Source: Defluviicoccus sp. (GTDB taxonomy: Bacteria > Pseudomonadota > Alphaproteobacteria > MPNO01). From it: DNA of 60,913 nt. The DNA lies in NCBI GenBank assembly GCA_028820505.1, contig JAPPIT010000141.1, positions 1-60,913 on the forward strand, read 5' to 3'. Below the pieces are notes generated by a model that was given only the letters and a program-made list of their open reading frames with translations, had not been told where the DNA came from and made no database searches. Positions 46,207-58,035 of the stretch are shown here, one piece after another. Every line of letters begins with the position of its first letter. The stretch's first letter is position 1. Made by a program: the position numbers and the translations under genes.

Positions 46207-46914
46207 GTGGAAGAGGCGAAGCGCATCCTCTACGGGCGGCGTCGCGGGCGAAAGCTGCGCGGCGGCCAACGGGAACTGCTCGACGATGTCGTGCCCGGGC
46301 TGGACATCGCGCTCGACGATGCGCCGCGGCCCATCGCGCCGGACACCCTGTTCCCCCGCCCGGTACGCGAGGTCTGGCTCGAGGTCGGCTTCGGCGCGGG
46401 AGAGCACCTGCTGGCGCAAGCGGCGGTCAACCGCGATGTGGGATTTATCGGCTGCGAGCCCTACGTGACCGGCGTGGTCCGTATGGTGCGGGGACTCCTC
46501 GACGCCCGGCTCGACAATGTCCGGCTCTGGCGCGACGACGCGCGGCTCCTGCTCGACGGCCTCGCGGAGGCTTCCCTTTCCAGGGTCTTCGTGCTGTTCC
46601 CCGATCCCTGGCCCAAGACCCGGCATCACAAGCGGCGCTTCGTCTCGCGGCCGGTGCTGGAGCGTCTCGCCGCCGTCATGCGGGACGGCGCGGAGCTGAG
46701 GATCGCCACCGACGACGGCGGATACCTCGTCTGGATCCTCGAGCACCTCCAGAGGTCCGACGCCTTCCTGTGGACGGCCAGGACGCCGTCCGACTGGCGT
46801 TCCCGCCCCTCCGACTGGCCCGCCACGCGCTATGAGCTCAAGGCGCTGAAGGAGGGCAGGCGGTGCACTTATCTCCGCTATCGGCGAGTATCGCGCGAGG
46901 GACAAGGCGCTTGA
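46207..46914 (+). CDS. trmB: tRNA (guanine-N7)-methyltransferase TrmB
   Basis: 235 residues from a GTG start. The SAM-binding motif EVGFGAGEHLLAQA (about 60-73), the conserved VLFPDPWPKTRHHKRRFV (about 130-147) and the C-terminal TRYELKALKEGR are typical TrmB. It forms m7G46 in tRNA. The rimP promoter overlaps its last codon and stop. Confidence 0.94.
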   Translation: MEEAKRILYGRRRGRKLRGGQRELLDDVVPGLDIALDDAPRPIAPDTLFPRPVREVWLEVGFGAGEHLLAQAAVNRDVGFIGCEPYVTGVVRMVRGLLDARLDNVRLWRDDARLLLDGLAEASLSRVFVLFPDPWPKTRHHKRRFVSRPVLERLAAVMRDGAELRIATDDGGYLVWILEHLQRSDAFLWTARTPSDWRSRPSDWPATRYELKALKEGRRCTYLRYRRVSREGQGA

Positions 46915-46939
46915 AATAAAGGGGGCGAGGGCCTATCTT
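46911..46939 (+). promoter_or_regulatory. promoter of the rimP-nusA-infB operon
   Basis: TTGAAA (46911-46916), exactly 17 bp, TATCTT (46934-46939). Transcription would start near 46946. The -35 is inside the trmB stop region. Confidence 0.72.
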
Positions 46940-46972
46940 GCCGCCAACTGAAATTCGCGTCGCACAAGAAGA

Positions 46973-46999
46973 AAGTGGGCACGCCGCCCGCTTTTTTTT
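46973..46999 (+). terminator. leader terminator/attenuator before rimP
   Basis: AAGTGGGC (46973-46980), loop ACGCC, GCCCGCTT (46986-46993), an 8-bp stem with one G-U, followed by six more T residues (eight T in a row in all). It ends 33 bp before the rimP start and about 50 nt after the predicted transcription start. It could also terminate trmB transcripts. Confidence 0.85.
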
Positions 47000-47032
47000 G
47001 TCCGCGCCGCCGCGCGAGAGGAATGCATCGCT

Positions 47033-47524
47033 TTGGAGCCTGTCGGCGAGGTCGAACGGCTGGTGGGACCGTCCATCGAGGGGCTCGGCTATGAGCTCGT
47101 GCGGGTTCGTCTGACCGGCGGCGGCGCGCCGACGCTGCAGATCATGGCCGAGCGCAAGGACCGCCGCGAGATGAGCGTCGACGATTGCGCGGAGATCTCG
47201 CGTCTGATCTCGGCGGTGCTCGACGTCGACGATCCCATCCCCGGGTCCTACACGCTCGAAGTGTCCTCTCCCGGCCTCGACCGTCCGCTGGTCCGGGCCG
47301 GCGACTACGAGCGTTTCGCCGGCTGCGAGGTCCGGGTGGAGACGCGCACTCCGATCGACGGGCGCAAGCGGTTCCGGGGCCGTCTCGTCGGCCGGCGGGG
47401 GGAGCAGGTGGTGATCGCCATCGGGGATGTCGAGCACGCGATCCCCTTCGCGGAGGTGCTGCGGAGCAAGCTGATTCTGACCGACGCGCTTGTCGCGGAC
47501 GCAATGAAAGGACGGGGTAGGTAG
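47033..47524 (+). CDS. rimP: ribosome maturation factor RimP
   Basis: 163 residues from a TTG start with GAGAGGA about 10 nt upstream. The two-domain RimP pattern is clear: VERLVGPSIEGLGYELVRVR at the N-terminus, DCAEISRLISAVLDVDDPIP and YTLEVSSPGLDRPL in the middle, and an Sm-like C-terminal domain. It assists 30S assembly. First gene of the nusA operon. Confidence 0.95.
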   Translation: MEPVGEVERLVGPSIEGLGYELVRVRLTGGGAPTLQIMAERKDRREMSVDDCAEISRLISAVLDVDDPIPGSYTLEVSSPGLDRPLVRAGDYERFAGCEVRVETRTPIDGRKRFRGRLVGRRGEQVVIAIGDVEHAIPFAEVLRSKLILTDALVADAMKGRGR

Positions 47525-47529
47525 TCACG

Positions 47530-49149
47530 ATGGACATGGACGCCATACCGGTCGCCGGGATGGACAGGCTGGAGCTCCTGCAGGTCGCCGACGCCGTCGC
47601 GCGCGAGAAGTCGATCGAGCGCGACGAGGTGCTGGAGGCCATGGAGCAGGCCATCCAGAAAGCCGCCAGGTCGAAATACGGGCAGGAGCACGACGTGCGC
47701 GCCTATATCGACCGCAAGAGCGGCGACATCAAGCTGGCCCGCATCCTCGAGGTGGTCGAGGAGGTCGAGAACGAAGTCACCGAGCTGACGCTCGAACAGG
47801 CGCGCCGCAGAAAGCCGGACGCCGCGATCGGCGATTTCCTGGTCGACCCACTACCGCCGATCGATTTCAGCCGCATCGCCGCGCAGACCGCCAAACAGGT
47901 GATCGTCCAGCGGGTGCGCGATGCCGAACGCCAGCAGCAATACGAGGAATACAAGGATCGTGCCGGCGAGGTGGTCAACGGCATCGTCAAGCGGGTCGAG
48001 TTCGGCAATCTCACCGTCGACCTCGGCCGCGCCGAGGCGGTGCTGCGGCGCGACGAGATGATCCCCCGCGAGTCCTTCCGCGCCGGCGACCGGGTACGCG
48101 CCTATATCTACGATGTCAGGTCGGAGCCGCGTGGCCCGCAGATCTTTTTGACCCGTACCCGGCCCGAATTCATGGCCATGCTCTTCGCCCAGGAAGTGCC
48201 CGAGGTCTACGACAAGATCATCGAGATCAGGGCGGTCGCGCGCGACCCCGGCAGCCGCGCCAAGATCGCGGTGCTGTCCAACGATTCCAGCATCGATCCG
48301 GTCGGCGCCTGCGTCGGCATGCGGGGCAGCCGCGTCCAGGCCGTGGTCGGCGAGCTCCAGGGCGAGAAGATCGACATCATCCAGTGGAATCCCGATCCCG
48401 CGACCTTCATCGTCAACGCGCTGGCGCCGGCGGAGGTTGCAAAGGTGGTGCTCGACGAGGACCAGCGCCGCATCGAGGTCGTCGTTCCCGACGACCAGCT
48501 CAGCCTTGCCATCGGCAGACGGGGACAGAATGTCCGGCTGGCGTCCCATCTCACCCAGTGGGAGATCGCGATCCTCACCGAGGACGAGGAATCGGAACGC
48601 CGCCAGGAAGAGTTCCGGACCCGTTCCCAGATGTTCATGGACGCGCTCGACGTCGACGACGTGCTCGCCCACCTCATCGTTGCCGAGGGTTTCTCCACGG
48701 TCGAGGAGGTCGCGTTCGTGCCGATGACCGATCTGCTGTCGATCGAGGGCTTCGATCAGGAGCTCGCGGACGAGTTGCGCGACCGTGCAACGGCTTATCT
48801 CGCCGAGGAGGAGGCGCGGTTGACCGCCCGGCGCCGCGAGTTGGGGGTTTCCGACGACCTCGCCGCGATTTCCGGGCTGACGCCCGCCATGGCGGTGACC
48901 CTGGGCGAGGCCGACATCCGGTCGCTCGACGATTTCGGCGATCTGTCGACCGACGAGGTGATCGACCGGGAAGAAGGCGTGTTGCGCGAATACGATCTCA
49001 CCGAGGACGAGGCCAACAGGTTGATAATGGCGGCCCGCGCACACTGGTTCGATGACGAGGACCAGGGGAGCGAAGGGGGCGCGGCGGACGACGCGACGGC
49101 GGAAGGCGTTGGGGCAGAAGCTGCCGCGGCGCCCGAGCCGATGTCCTGA
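47530..49149 (+). CDS. nusA: transcription termination/antitermination factor NusA
   Basis: 539 residues. The N-terminal RNA-polymerase-binding domain (about 1-130), S1 domain (about 140-200, GIVKRVEFGNLTVDLGRAEA), two KH domains (about 205-350, CVGMRGSRVQAVVGEL and SLAIGRRGQNVRLAS), and two acidic C-terminal repeats (about 370-510) are all present, ending in an acidic/Ala-rich tail. It sets pausing, termination and antitermination. The ATG at 47530 follows the rimP stop by 5 bp. Confidence 0.97.
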   Translation: MDMDAIPVAGMDRLELLQVADAVAREKSIERDEVLEAMEQAIQKAARSKYGQEHDVRAYIDRKSGDIKLARILEVVEEVENEVTELTLEQARRRKPDAAIGDFLVDPLPPIDFSRIAAQTAKQVIVQRVRDAERQQQYEEYKDRAGEVVNGIVKRVEFGNLTVDLGRAEAVLRRDEMIPRESFRAGDRVRAYIYDVRSEPRGPQIFLTRTRPEFMAMLFAQEVPEVYDKIIEIRAVARDPGSRAKIAVLSNDSSIDPVGACVGMRGSRVQAVVGELQGEKIDIIQWNPDPATFIVNALAPAEVAKVVLDEDQRRIEVVVPDDQLSLAIGRRGQNVRLASHLTQWEIAILTEDEESERRQEEFRTRSQMFMDALDVDDVLAHLIVAEGFSTVEEVAFVPMTDLLSIEGFDQELADELRDRATAYLAEEEARLTARRRELGVSDDLAAISGLTPAMAVTLGEADIRSLDDFGDLSTDEVIDREEGVLREYDLTEDEANRLIMAARAHWFDDEDQGSEGGAADDATAEGVGAEAAAAPEPMS

Positions 49150-49174
49150 GCGTTGCGGTTCCGGAGATGGCACC

Positions 49175-49786
49175 GTGTCGGTCCACCGGAAACCTCAGGA
49201 TACCGCCGGCAACGCGAGGCGCTGCCTGGTAAGCCGTGAGACCCTGCCGCGCGAGCGCATGGTGCGGTTCGTGGTCGGACCGGACCGGGAAATCGTTCCC
49301 GACATCGCCGGCCGTCTGCCGGGACGCGGATTGTGGCTCCAATCGCGCCGGGATATAGTCGAGCGCGCCGCGGCGACGAATGCCTTCGCGAAGGCTGCCC
49401 GCCGCGACGTGACGGTGCCGGACAGGCTCGCCGACCAGGTGGAGCGTCTGCTCGCCGGGCGCTGCGTCGACCTTATCGGGTTCGCCCGCCGCGCCGGCGA
49501 CGCGCTCGCCGGCTTCGAGGCGGTTCGGCGGGCACTTCAGCGGGGCGGGGCGGCGCTCCTTCTGGTTGCCGCCGACGGATCGGCGCGGCAGCGCGACCGC
49601 TTGCCGGCGTCGCGGGTGCGTGACCGCGTCGTGGATGTGCTGGTCTCCGCCGAGCTCGGCGGCGCGTTCGGCCGGGACGCGGTGACCTATGCCGCGTTGA
49701 GCCCCGGCGGACTCGAAGGGCGGGTGTGGACCGAAGCCGCGCGTCTGGCAGGATTCCGGGCGGCGCAGAAGAGTTGGACGAGATGA
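49175..49786 (+). CDS. YlxR (DUF448) / L7Ae-like RNA-binding fusion protein
   Basis: 203 residues from a GTG at 49175 with GGAG upstream. An N-terminal YlxR domain (about 10-85; [35 protein letters not shown]) is fused to an L7Ae-like domain (about 100-195; [19 protein letters not shown]). In most Firmicutes these are two separate proteins; the fusion is usual in alphaproteobacteria. It probably binds RNA or helps the RNA-modifying machinery. It overlaps infB by ATGA. Confidence 0.88.
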   Translation: MSVHRKPQDTAGNARRCLVSRETLPRERMVRFVVGPDREIVPDIAGRLPGRGLWLQSRRDIVERAAATNAFAKAARRDVTVPDRLADQVERLLAGRCVDLIGFARRAGDALAGFEAVRRALQRGGAALLLVAADGSARQRDRLPASRVRDRVVDVLVSAELGGAFGRDAVTYAALSPGGLEGRVWTEAARLAGFRAAQKSWTR

Positions 49787-52392
49787 CCGAGCAGAAAGAA
49801 CAAAAGCCCGCGAAGAAGAGGCTCAGCCTGTCGCGGCCGGGCCGGCTGGAACTCAAGAAGACGGTCGACGCCGGACAGGTCCGGCAGAGCTTCTCGCACG
49901 GCCGTACCAAGGCGGTCGCGGTCGAGGTGCGCCGCAAGCGGACTTTCGCCCAGTCCGCCGACGGCGACATGACCGAAGTCAAGCCCGTCCCCGCCGAAAT
50001 CGAGCCCGTGATGGCGGATGCCGCCCCGGAGGCGGTCGCGGCCGACACCGTCGTCGCGCCCGCCGAGGAAGGGCAGCGAACCCAGCCGCGCGAGCTGACC
50101 GAGCAGGAAAGAGCCGCGCGCGCCCGCGCCCTGGTCGGGCTGAAACAGACCGAGGCCGAGCAGCGCGCGGCCGACGAGGCGCGCAGGGCGCTCGAGAAGG
50201 CCGCGGAGGAAGAACGACGGCAGAGGGAAGAAGAGCGGGCGGAGCGCGAGCGCGTCGAGGCCGAGGCCCGCGCCCTGGAGGAGCAGAACGCGGCACAGGC
50301 GGCCTCGGAAACGGCAGCGGCACAGCCCGCCCCGACGAGCGATGCCGCCGAGACCAAGCCGGCGCAGACGCCCGCCGTCCGCACCCCGGCGAGAGATGCC
50401 GACGCGCAGGCGGAAGAGGGCGAGGCCGAAAGGCCGCGCGGGCGCAGATCGGGCCGGCCCGAGCCCCGCCGGCTCGCGCCCAAGCGCGGGGAACCGCGAC
50501 GGCGCTCCGGGCGCCTGACCATCGCGCAGGCGCTGGACGACGAGGAACGCCAGCGCAGCCTTGCTTCGCTCCGGCGGCTCCGCGAGCGCGAGAAGCGGGC
50601 CCAGCGGCGGTCCGACGAGCCCATCGCCAAGGTCGTGCGCGATGTCGTGATTCCGGAGACCATCACGGTTCAGGAGCTCGCGGGTCGGATGGCGCAGCGG
50701 GCCCCCGATGTCATCAAGACGCTGATGGGCATGGGCATCATGGCGACCATCAACCAGTCGCTCGACGCCGATACGGCGGAACTGGTGGTCGCCGAGTACG
50801 GCCACAACGTCAAGCGCGTCAGCGATGCCGATGTCGAGATCGGGATCAGGGGCGTGGACGATACCGAAGCCGAGCTCCAGCCGCGCCCGCCCGTGGTCAC
50901 GGTCATGGGACATGTCGATCACGGCAAGACGTCGCTGCTCGATGCGCTGCGCAAGACCAACGTGGTCGCCGGCGAGGCCGGCGGAATCACGCAGCACATA
51001 GGCGCATACCAGGTGACCCTGCCCGACGGGGACCAGAAGATCACCTTCATCGACACCCCGGGCCACGCGGCGTTCACCGCAATGCGCGCCCGGGGCGCCA
51101 ACGTCACCGATATCGTGATCCTTGTGGTCGCTGCGGATGACGGGGTGATGCCGCAGACCGTCGAAGCCATCGACCATGCCCGCGCCGCCGAAGTGCCCAT
51201 CATCGTCGCGGTGAACAAGATCGACCGGCCGAATGCCGACCCCGCGCGGGTGCGCAACGAGCTGTTGCAGCACGAGCTGGTGGTCGAGGAGTTCGGCGGC
51301 GAAGTGCTGTCCATCGACGTCTCCGCGGTCGAGGGCACCAATCTCGACAAGCTGCTCGAGACCGTCGTCCTCCAGGCCGAGGTCCTCGAGCTCAGGGCCA
51401 ATCCGGGACGCGCCGCTGACGGCGTGGTGATCGAGTCCAAGCTGGAGCGGGGCCGCGGCACGGTGGCGACGCTGCTGATCCAGCGGGGCACGCTCAAGAC
51501 CGGCGATATCGTGGTCGCGGGGAGCGAATGGGGACGGGTGCGGGCGATCGTCGACGACGGCGGCGCACAGGCCCGGTCGGCCGGACCGTCGATGCCGGTC
51601 GAGATCCTCGGACTCAACGGAACCCCCTCGGCGGGCGACGAGTTCAGCGTGGTCGAGAACGAAACGCGCGCGCGCGAGATCACCGAGTTCCGCATCCGCC
51701 GCGATCGCGACGCACGGGCCGCCAGGGCCACGCGCGGGACGGTGGAGCAGATGTTCTCCAACATCGGCCGCGAGGAGAAAAAGGAGTTCGCGCTGGTCAT
51801 CAAGGCCGACGTCCAGGGCTCGGTCGAGGCCATCCAGGCCAATGCGGAAAGCTTCTCCACCGACGAGGTCGGGGTCCGTGTGCTCCACGCCGGCGTCGGC
51901 GGAATCAACGAATCCGACGTGACGCTGGCATCGGCATCGGAGGCGGTCATCGTCGGCTTCAACGTCCGCGCCGGCCCGCAAGCGCGCCTGCTCGCCGACC
52001 AGGGCGGCGTCGAGATCCGTTACTACTCCGTAATCTACGACGTGCTCGACGACATCAAGGCGGTCCTGTCCGGCATGCTCGCGCCGGTCTCGCGCGAACA
52101 TTTCCTCGGGAACGCGGAGATCCTGCAGGTGTTCAACATCTCCAAGCTCGGACGCGTCGCGGGCTGCCGGGTGTCGGAAGGGCTGGTGCGCCGGGGATCG
52201 AGGGTTAGGCTGCTGCGCGACAACGTGGTGATCCACGAGGGCACGCTCTCCAGCCTGCGGCGGTTCAAGGACGAGGTGCGCGAGGTCCGCGAAGGGTTCG
52301 AATGCGGCATGGCGTTCGAGAACTACCAGGACCTCAAGGAGAGCGACGTCATCGAGTGCTTCGACGTCGAGGAGGTCGCCCGGACGCTCTAG
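49783..52392 (+). CDS. infB: translation initiation factor IF-2
   Basis: 869 residues. A long charged N-terminal region rich in Ala/Glu/Arg (about 90-250, probably coiled coil) precedes the IF2 N domain. The G domain has [14 protein letters not shown] (from about 376), [15 protein letters not shown] and NKIDRP, and domains II-IV carry [17 protein letters not shown]. It brings fMet-tRNA to the 30S subunit. The start overlaps the ylxR stop. Confidence 0.97.
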   Translation: MTEQKEQKPAKKRLSLSRPGRLELKKTVDAGQVRQSFSHGRTKAVAVEVRRKRTFAQSADGDMTEVKPVPAEIEPVMADAAPEAVAADTVVAPAEEGQRTQPRELTEQERAARARALVGLKQTEAEQRAADEARRALEKAAEEERRQREEERAERERVEAEARALEEQNAAQAASETAAAQPAPTSDAAETKPAQTPAVRTPARDADAQAEEGEAERPRGRRSGRPEPRRLAPKRGEPRRRSGRLTIAQALDDEERQRSLASLRRLREREKRAQRRSDEPIAKVVRDVVIPETITVQELAGRMAQRAPDVIKTLMGMGIMATINQSLDADTAELVVAEYGHNVKRVSDADVEIGIRGVDDTEAELQPRPPVVTVMGHVDHGKTSLLDALRKTNVVAGEAGGITQHIGAYQVTLPDGDQKITFIDTPGHAAFTAMRARGANVTDIVILVVAADDGVMPQTVEAIDHARAAEVPIIVAVNKIDRPNADPARVRNELLQHELVVEEFGGEVLSIDVSAVEGTNLDKLLETVVLQAEVLELRANPGRAADGVVIESKLERGRGTVATLLIQRGTLKTGDIVVAGSEWGRVRAIVDDGGAQARSAGPSMPVEILGLNGTPSAGDEFSVVENETRAREITEFRIRRDRDARAARATRGTVEQMFSNIGREEKKEFALVIKADVQGSVEAIQANAESFSTDEVGVRVLHAGVGGINESDVTLASASEAVIVGFNVRAGPQARLLADQGGVEIRYYSVIYDVLDDIKAVLSGMLAPVSREHFLGNAEILQVFNISKLGRVAGCRVSEGLVRRGSRVRLLRDNVVIHEGTLSSLRRFKDEVREVREGFECGMAFENYQDLKESDVIECFDVEEVARTL

Positions 52393-52422
52393 CCGGGCTC
52401 CCACCGGCAGCGGACGGGACCC

Positions 52423-52833
52423 ATGGCACGGCGGCGCAATCCGGCTCACGGGCCGTCGCAACGGCAACTCAGGGTGGGCGAGGCGGTGCGCCACGCGCTC
52501 AGCCGCCTGTTCGAGCGCGACGTCATCAAGGATCCCGAGCTCGCCGGCGTGTCGATCACCGTTTCCGAGGTGACGATGAGCCCGGATCTCAAGGTCGCCA
52601 CCGTCTACGTGCTTCCCCTGGGCGCGGACGAAGCGCGTCGCGGGCCGATCCTCGAGGCGCTCAACCGGGTCGGACCCGCGCTCCGGCGCATGCTGGGTCC
52701 GATGGTGGCGCTCAAATTCCTGCCCGAATTGCGGTTCGCCGCCGATACGCGTTTCGAGCGGGCGGAGCGTATCGAGGCGCTCCTGCAGGAGGCGCGCGCC
52801 GGCTCCGCCGGGAACGGCCGCGATGGCGCGTAG
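52423..52833 (+). CDS. rbfA: ribosome-binding factor A
   Basis: 136 residues; a KH-like fold with RVGEAVRHALSRLFERDVIK, VSITVSEVTMSPDLKVATVY and LKFLPELRFAADTRFERAERI. It acts late in 30S maturation on 16S rRNA. Its 3' end overlaps truB by 11 bp. Confidence 0.95.
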   Translation: MARRRNPAHGPSQRQLRVGEAVRHALSRLFERDVIKDPELAGVSITVSEVTMSPDLKVATVYVLPLGADEARRGPILEALNRVGPALRRMLGPMVALKFLPELRFAADTRFERAERIEALLQEARAGSAGNGRDGA

Positions 52834-53752
52834 GCGCAGGGGCAGGCCGATCCACGGCTGGATCGCGGTCGACAAGCCGAAAGGCATGTCATCCGCCCAC
52901 GCCGTCGCGCGCGTCCGCCGGATCGTCGACGCCGCCAAGGCCGGTCATGCCGGCACGCTGGATCCGCTGGCGACGGGGGTTCTTCCGGTCGCGCTCGGAG
53001 AAGCCACCAAGACCGCGTCGTGGGCGACGGCCGGCGACAAGACCTACCGGTTCATGCTGCGCTGGGGCGAACGCCGCGACACGGACGACGGGGAAGGCGC
53101 GGTCATCGAAACCGGCGATCTCCGACCCTCCGAGGCCGCGATACTTTCCGTCCTCGATCGATTCACCGGCGACATCGCCCAGCGCCCGCCCCGTTACTCG
53201 GCGGTCAAGCTGGACGGGCGGCGCTCCTACGACCTCGCCCGAGACGCGGTCGAGTTCGAGTTGCCGGAGCGCGTCGTGACCGTGCGGACGCTCGTCCTTC
53301 TCGACATGCCGGATGCCGACCGCGCGGTTTTCGAGACGCGCTGCGGCAAGGGCACCTACGTGCGCAGCCTCGCGCGCGACCTCGCCGAGGCGCTCGGCAC
53401 CGTCGGCCATGCCGAGGAGATCCGCCGCCTCGCCGTCGGTCCGTTCACGGAGGCGGATTCGATTCCGCTGGATATCCTCGAGACGCTGGTGCATAGTGCG
53501 CCCGCGCAGGACTACCTGCTGCCGATCGAGGCCGCGCTGGACGACATCCCGGCCGTGCCCGTTTCGGACTCGCAGGCTTCCTTGCTGAGACACGGCCAAC
53601 CTGTCCGCATTTCCGCTCGCGAGCGGGGCGTCATCGCGGCCGAGCGCGTCGCCGAAGGCGACACGGTGATTGCGATGGCCGACGGCGTGCTGGTCGCGCT
53701 CGCGCGCTTCGAGGACGGAGCGATCCGCCCGACGCGCGTCATCAACCCGTAA
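52823..53752 (+). CDS. truB: tRNA pseudouridine-55 synthase TruB
   Basis: 309 residues. The catalytic Asp is in [20 protein letters not shown] (about residue 46). [20 protein letters not shown] and [19 protein letters not shown] are conserved TruB segments, and a C-terminal PUA-like region ends the protein. It makes Psi55 in the T loop of tRNAs. Confidence 0.96.
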   Translation: MARRRRGRPIHGWIAVDKPKGMSSAHAVARVRRIVDAAKAGHAGTLDPLATGVLPVALGEATKTASWATAGDKTYRFMLRWGERRDTDDGEGAVIETGDLRPSEAAILSVLDRFTGDIAQRPPRYSAVKLDGRRSYDLARDAVEFELPERVVTVRTLVLLDMPDADRAVFETRCGKGTYVRSLARDLAEALGTVGHAEEIRRLAVGPFTEADSIPLDILETLVHSAPAQDYLLPIEAALDDIPAVPVSDSQASLLRHGQPVRISARERGVIAAERVAEGDTVIAMADGVLVALARFEDGAIRPTRVINP

Positions 53753-53765
53753 CCCGGAGTTCACG

Positions 53766-54035
53766 ATGTCGATCACTTCCGCTCGCAAGTCCGAGCTCAT
53801 CAACGAATACGCTACCAACCCGACCGATACCGGGTCGCCCGAGGTCCAGGTGGCGATCCTCTCGGAACGCATCCTCAACCTCACCGAGCATCTGAAGGAA
53901 CACAAGAAGGACTACCATTCGCGACGCGGCCTGCTGATGATGGTGGGACAGCGCCGCCGCCTGCTCGACTATCTGAAGCGCAAGGACCAGTCCCGCTATA
54001 CCACGCTTATCGGGCGTCTGGGGCTCAGGCGCTGA
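53766..54035 (+). CDS. rpsO: 30S ribosomal protein S15
   Basis: 89 residues, the standard length. [20 protein letters not shown], the [20 protein letters not shown] helix and [16 protein letters not shown] are all diagnostic. It binds 16S rRNA central domain early in assembly. A GC-rich hairpin (CCCCGG/CCGGGG, about 54038-54055) follows without a T run; it may slow decay or mark processing before pnp. Confidence 0.97.
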   Translation: MSITSARKSELINEYATNPTDTGSPEVQVAILSERILNLTEHLKEHKKDYHSRRGLLMMVGQRRRLLDYLKRKDQSRYTTLIGRLGLRR

Positions 54036-54188
54036 AACCCCGGGGCCGGCCGGGGGCGAAGCCCGTGACGGCCGCCGCTCCGGGACCGAGGCCGCCGGCG
54101 TCCGCGCCGGCACGCCGAACGATACCGAAATAACCACGTACGACAGGCGCGTCGCATGGGGCGGCGCGCCGTTTGGAAGGATGGAAGA

Positions 54189-56330
<2,142 letters not shown>

Positions 56331-56363
56331 GCCGGCCGTCAGGCGCGGCCGACACCCCAAATG

Positions 56364-56390
56364 CCCCCGGCCCGGCTCTCCGGCCGGGGG
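56364..56390 (+). terminator. stem-loop after pnp
   Basis: CCCCCGGCC (56364-56372) and GGCCGGGGG (56382-56390) form a perfect 9-bp stem with a 9-nt loop, 34 bp after the pnp stop. No T tract follows, so it may be a weak or Rho-assisted terminator or a 3'-end stabiliser. Confidence 0.5.
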
Positions 56391-56508
56391 GGGGTCCGGT
56401 GGCCGTCTGGGATTCGGTTCATATATAGGCTTAAATCGGTCGTTGCGCCGTCTTTCCGGCGGGACGCGGGTATCGAGCCCGCGCGCCCCGGCCTTGAGGA
56501 GACCGGAG

Positions 56509-57906
56509 CTGAGAGACCTTAGGCCCGTTGTGATCTCCGGCAAGGAGGTTCCGCCTCTCGTCGAGGGCGGCAAGGGCATTGCCGTCTCCAACGGGGAGAG
56601 CTGCGGCGCCTGGGCGTCGGCGGGCGGGGTCGGCACGTTCTCGGGCGTCAACGCCGACGCGTTCGACGCCGAAGGCGCGCTGATCCCGGTCCGCTACAGC
56701 GGCCGGACCCGGCGGGAGCGCCACGAGGAGCTCCTTGCCTACGCGATCCAGGGCGGCATCAGCCAGGCGCGGATCGCGCACGAGATGGCCGGCGGCCAGG
56801 GCCGCATCCACATGAACGTTCTGTGGGAGATGGCCGGCGCGGAGCGGGTGCTGCGCGGCGTGCTCACCGGGGCGAAGGGGCTGATCCACGGCGTGACCTG
56901 CGGTGCCGGCATGCCCTACCGGATCGCCCAGATCGCGGCCGAGCACAGGGTGCACTACTACCCCATCGTCTCTTCCGCGCGGGCGTTCCGTGCGCTCTGG
57001 AAGCGGGCCTATCACAAGTTTTCCGAGTGGCTGGGCGGCGTGGTCTACGAGGACCCGTGGCGCGCCGGCGGGCATAACGGGCTGTCGAACAGCGAGGACC
57101 CGAACGAACCGCAGGAGCCCCTTCCCCGGGTCAGCGAGCTGCGCGAGACCATGTCGCAGATGGGGCTCGCGGAGACCCCGATCTTCATGGCCGGCGGGGT
57201 CTGGTACCTGCGCGAATGGGGCGACTGGCTGGACAACCCGGAGGTCGGCCCGATCGCCTTTCAGTTCGGCACCCGCCCCCTGCTCACCCAGGAGAGCCCG
57301 ATCTCGCCGCAATGGAAGCGGCGGTTGCTCGAACTCAGCGAAGGCGACGTTTCACTCAACAAGTTCAGCCCGACCGGGTTCTATTCCTCGGCGGTGTTCA
57401 ACGCCTTCCTCGACGAGCTGAAGGAACGCTCGGAGCGTCAGATCACGTTCTCCGCCGAGCCGATGGGCGCGTTGGATTCCGAGCTCCGCGTCGGCCCGCG
57501 CGCACGGCGCATCTTCGTCACCGCGGACGACAAGGCCCGCGCCGAAGGCTGGATGAGGGAGGGTCATACCGAGGGGCTGCGCACGCCGGACTCGACCATC
57601 GTCTTTACGACGCCGGAAAAGGCGCGCGAGATCCGCACCGACCAGGCCAACTGCATGGGCTGCCTGTCGGCCTGCCATTTCTCCAACTGGTCGCAGAACG
57701 AGGCCGGCAGCACCGGTCGCAAGGCCGATCCCAGATCCTACTGCATCCAGAAGACGCTGCAGGACATCGCCCATGGCGGCCAGGTCGACGAGCAGCTCAT
57801 GTTCGCCGGGCACAACGCCTATCGGTTCCGCGACGACCCGTTCTACTCCAACGGTTTCGTCCCCACGGTCCGCCAGCTCATCGAGCGCCTGAAAACCGGG
57901 GATTGA
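56509..57906 (+). CDS. nitronate monooxygenase-like flavoprotein (2-nitropropane dioxygenase family)
   Basis: About 465 residues. ISGKEVPPLVEGGKGIAVSN at the N-terminus, GLIHGVTCGAGMPYRIAQIA and FMAGGVWYLREWGDWLDNP then GPIAFQFGTRPLLTQ match the FMN-binding TIM-barrel NMO/FabK-like family. A C-terminal segment has closely spaced Cys: CMGCLSACHFSNW. The start is uncertain: a CTG at 56509 has a perfect GAGGAG site with 7-nt spacing and coincides with where homology should begin; a GTG at 56530 and a TTG at 56443 are alternatives. The physiological substrate is unknown. Confidence 0.82.
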   Translation: MRDLRPVVISGKEVPPLVEGGKGIAVSNGESCGAWASAGGVGTFSGVNADAFDAEGALIPVRYSGRTRRERHEELLAYAIQGGISQARIAHEMAGGQGRIHMNVLWEMAGAERVLRGVLTGAKGLIHGVTCGAGMPYRIAQIAAEHRVHYYPIVSSARAFRALWKRAYHKFSEWLGGVVYEDPWRAGGHNGLSNSEDPNEPQEPLPRVSELRETMSQMGLAETPIFMAGGVWYLREWGDWLDNPEVGPIAFQFGTRPLLTQESPISPQWKRRLLELSEGDVSLNKFSPTGFYSSAVFNAFLDELKERSERQITFSAEPMGALDSELRVGPRARRIFVTADDKARAEGWMREGHTEGLRTPDSTIVFTTPEKAREIRTDQANCMGCLSACHFSNWSQNEAGSTGRKADPRSYCIQKTLQDIAHGGQVDEQLMFAGHNAYRFRDDPFYSNGFVPTVRQLIERLKTGD

Positions 57907-58035
57907 GGCCCGCGCCGCGGCCGACGCGCATTCGAGCCGTCCGAGCCCCGCCCGATACTTTTGACTTGTTCCAAACTACGGCCGTCATTATCATGGCGGA
58001 GGCGCAATGACGCGCCCCCTTTTCGAAATTTGGCG

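Noticed and set aside
44308-46905. 865-residue minus-strand open frame
   Set aside because: Complement of the XRE regulator, metK and trmB; no domain support.
49687-52938. 1083-residue minus-strand open frame
   Set aside because: Complement of infB-rbfA; composition is typical of antisense reading of GC-rich genes.
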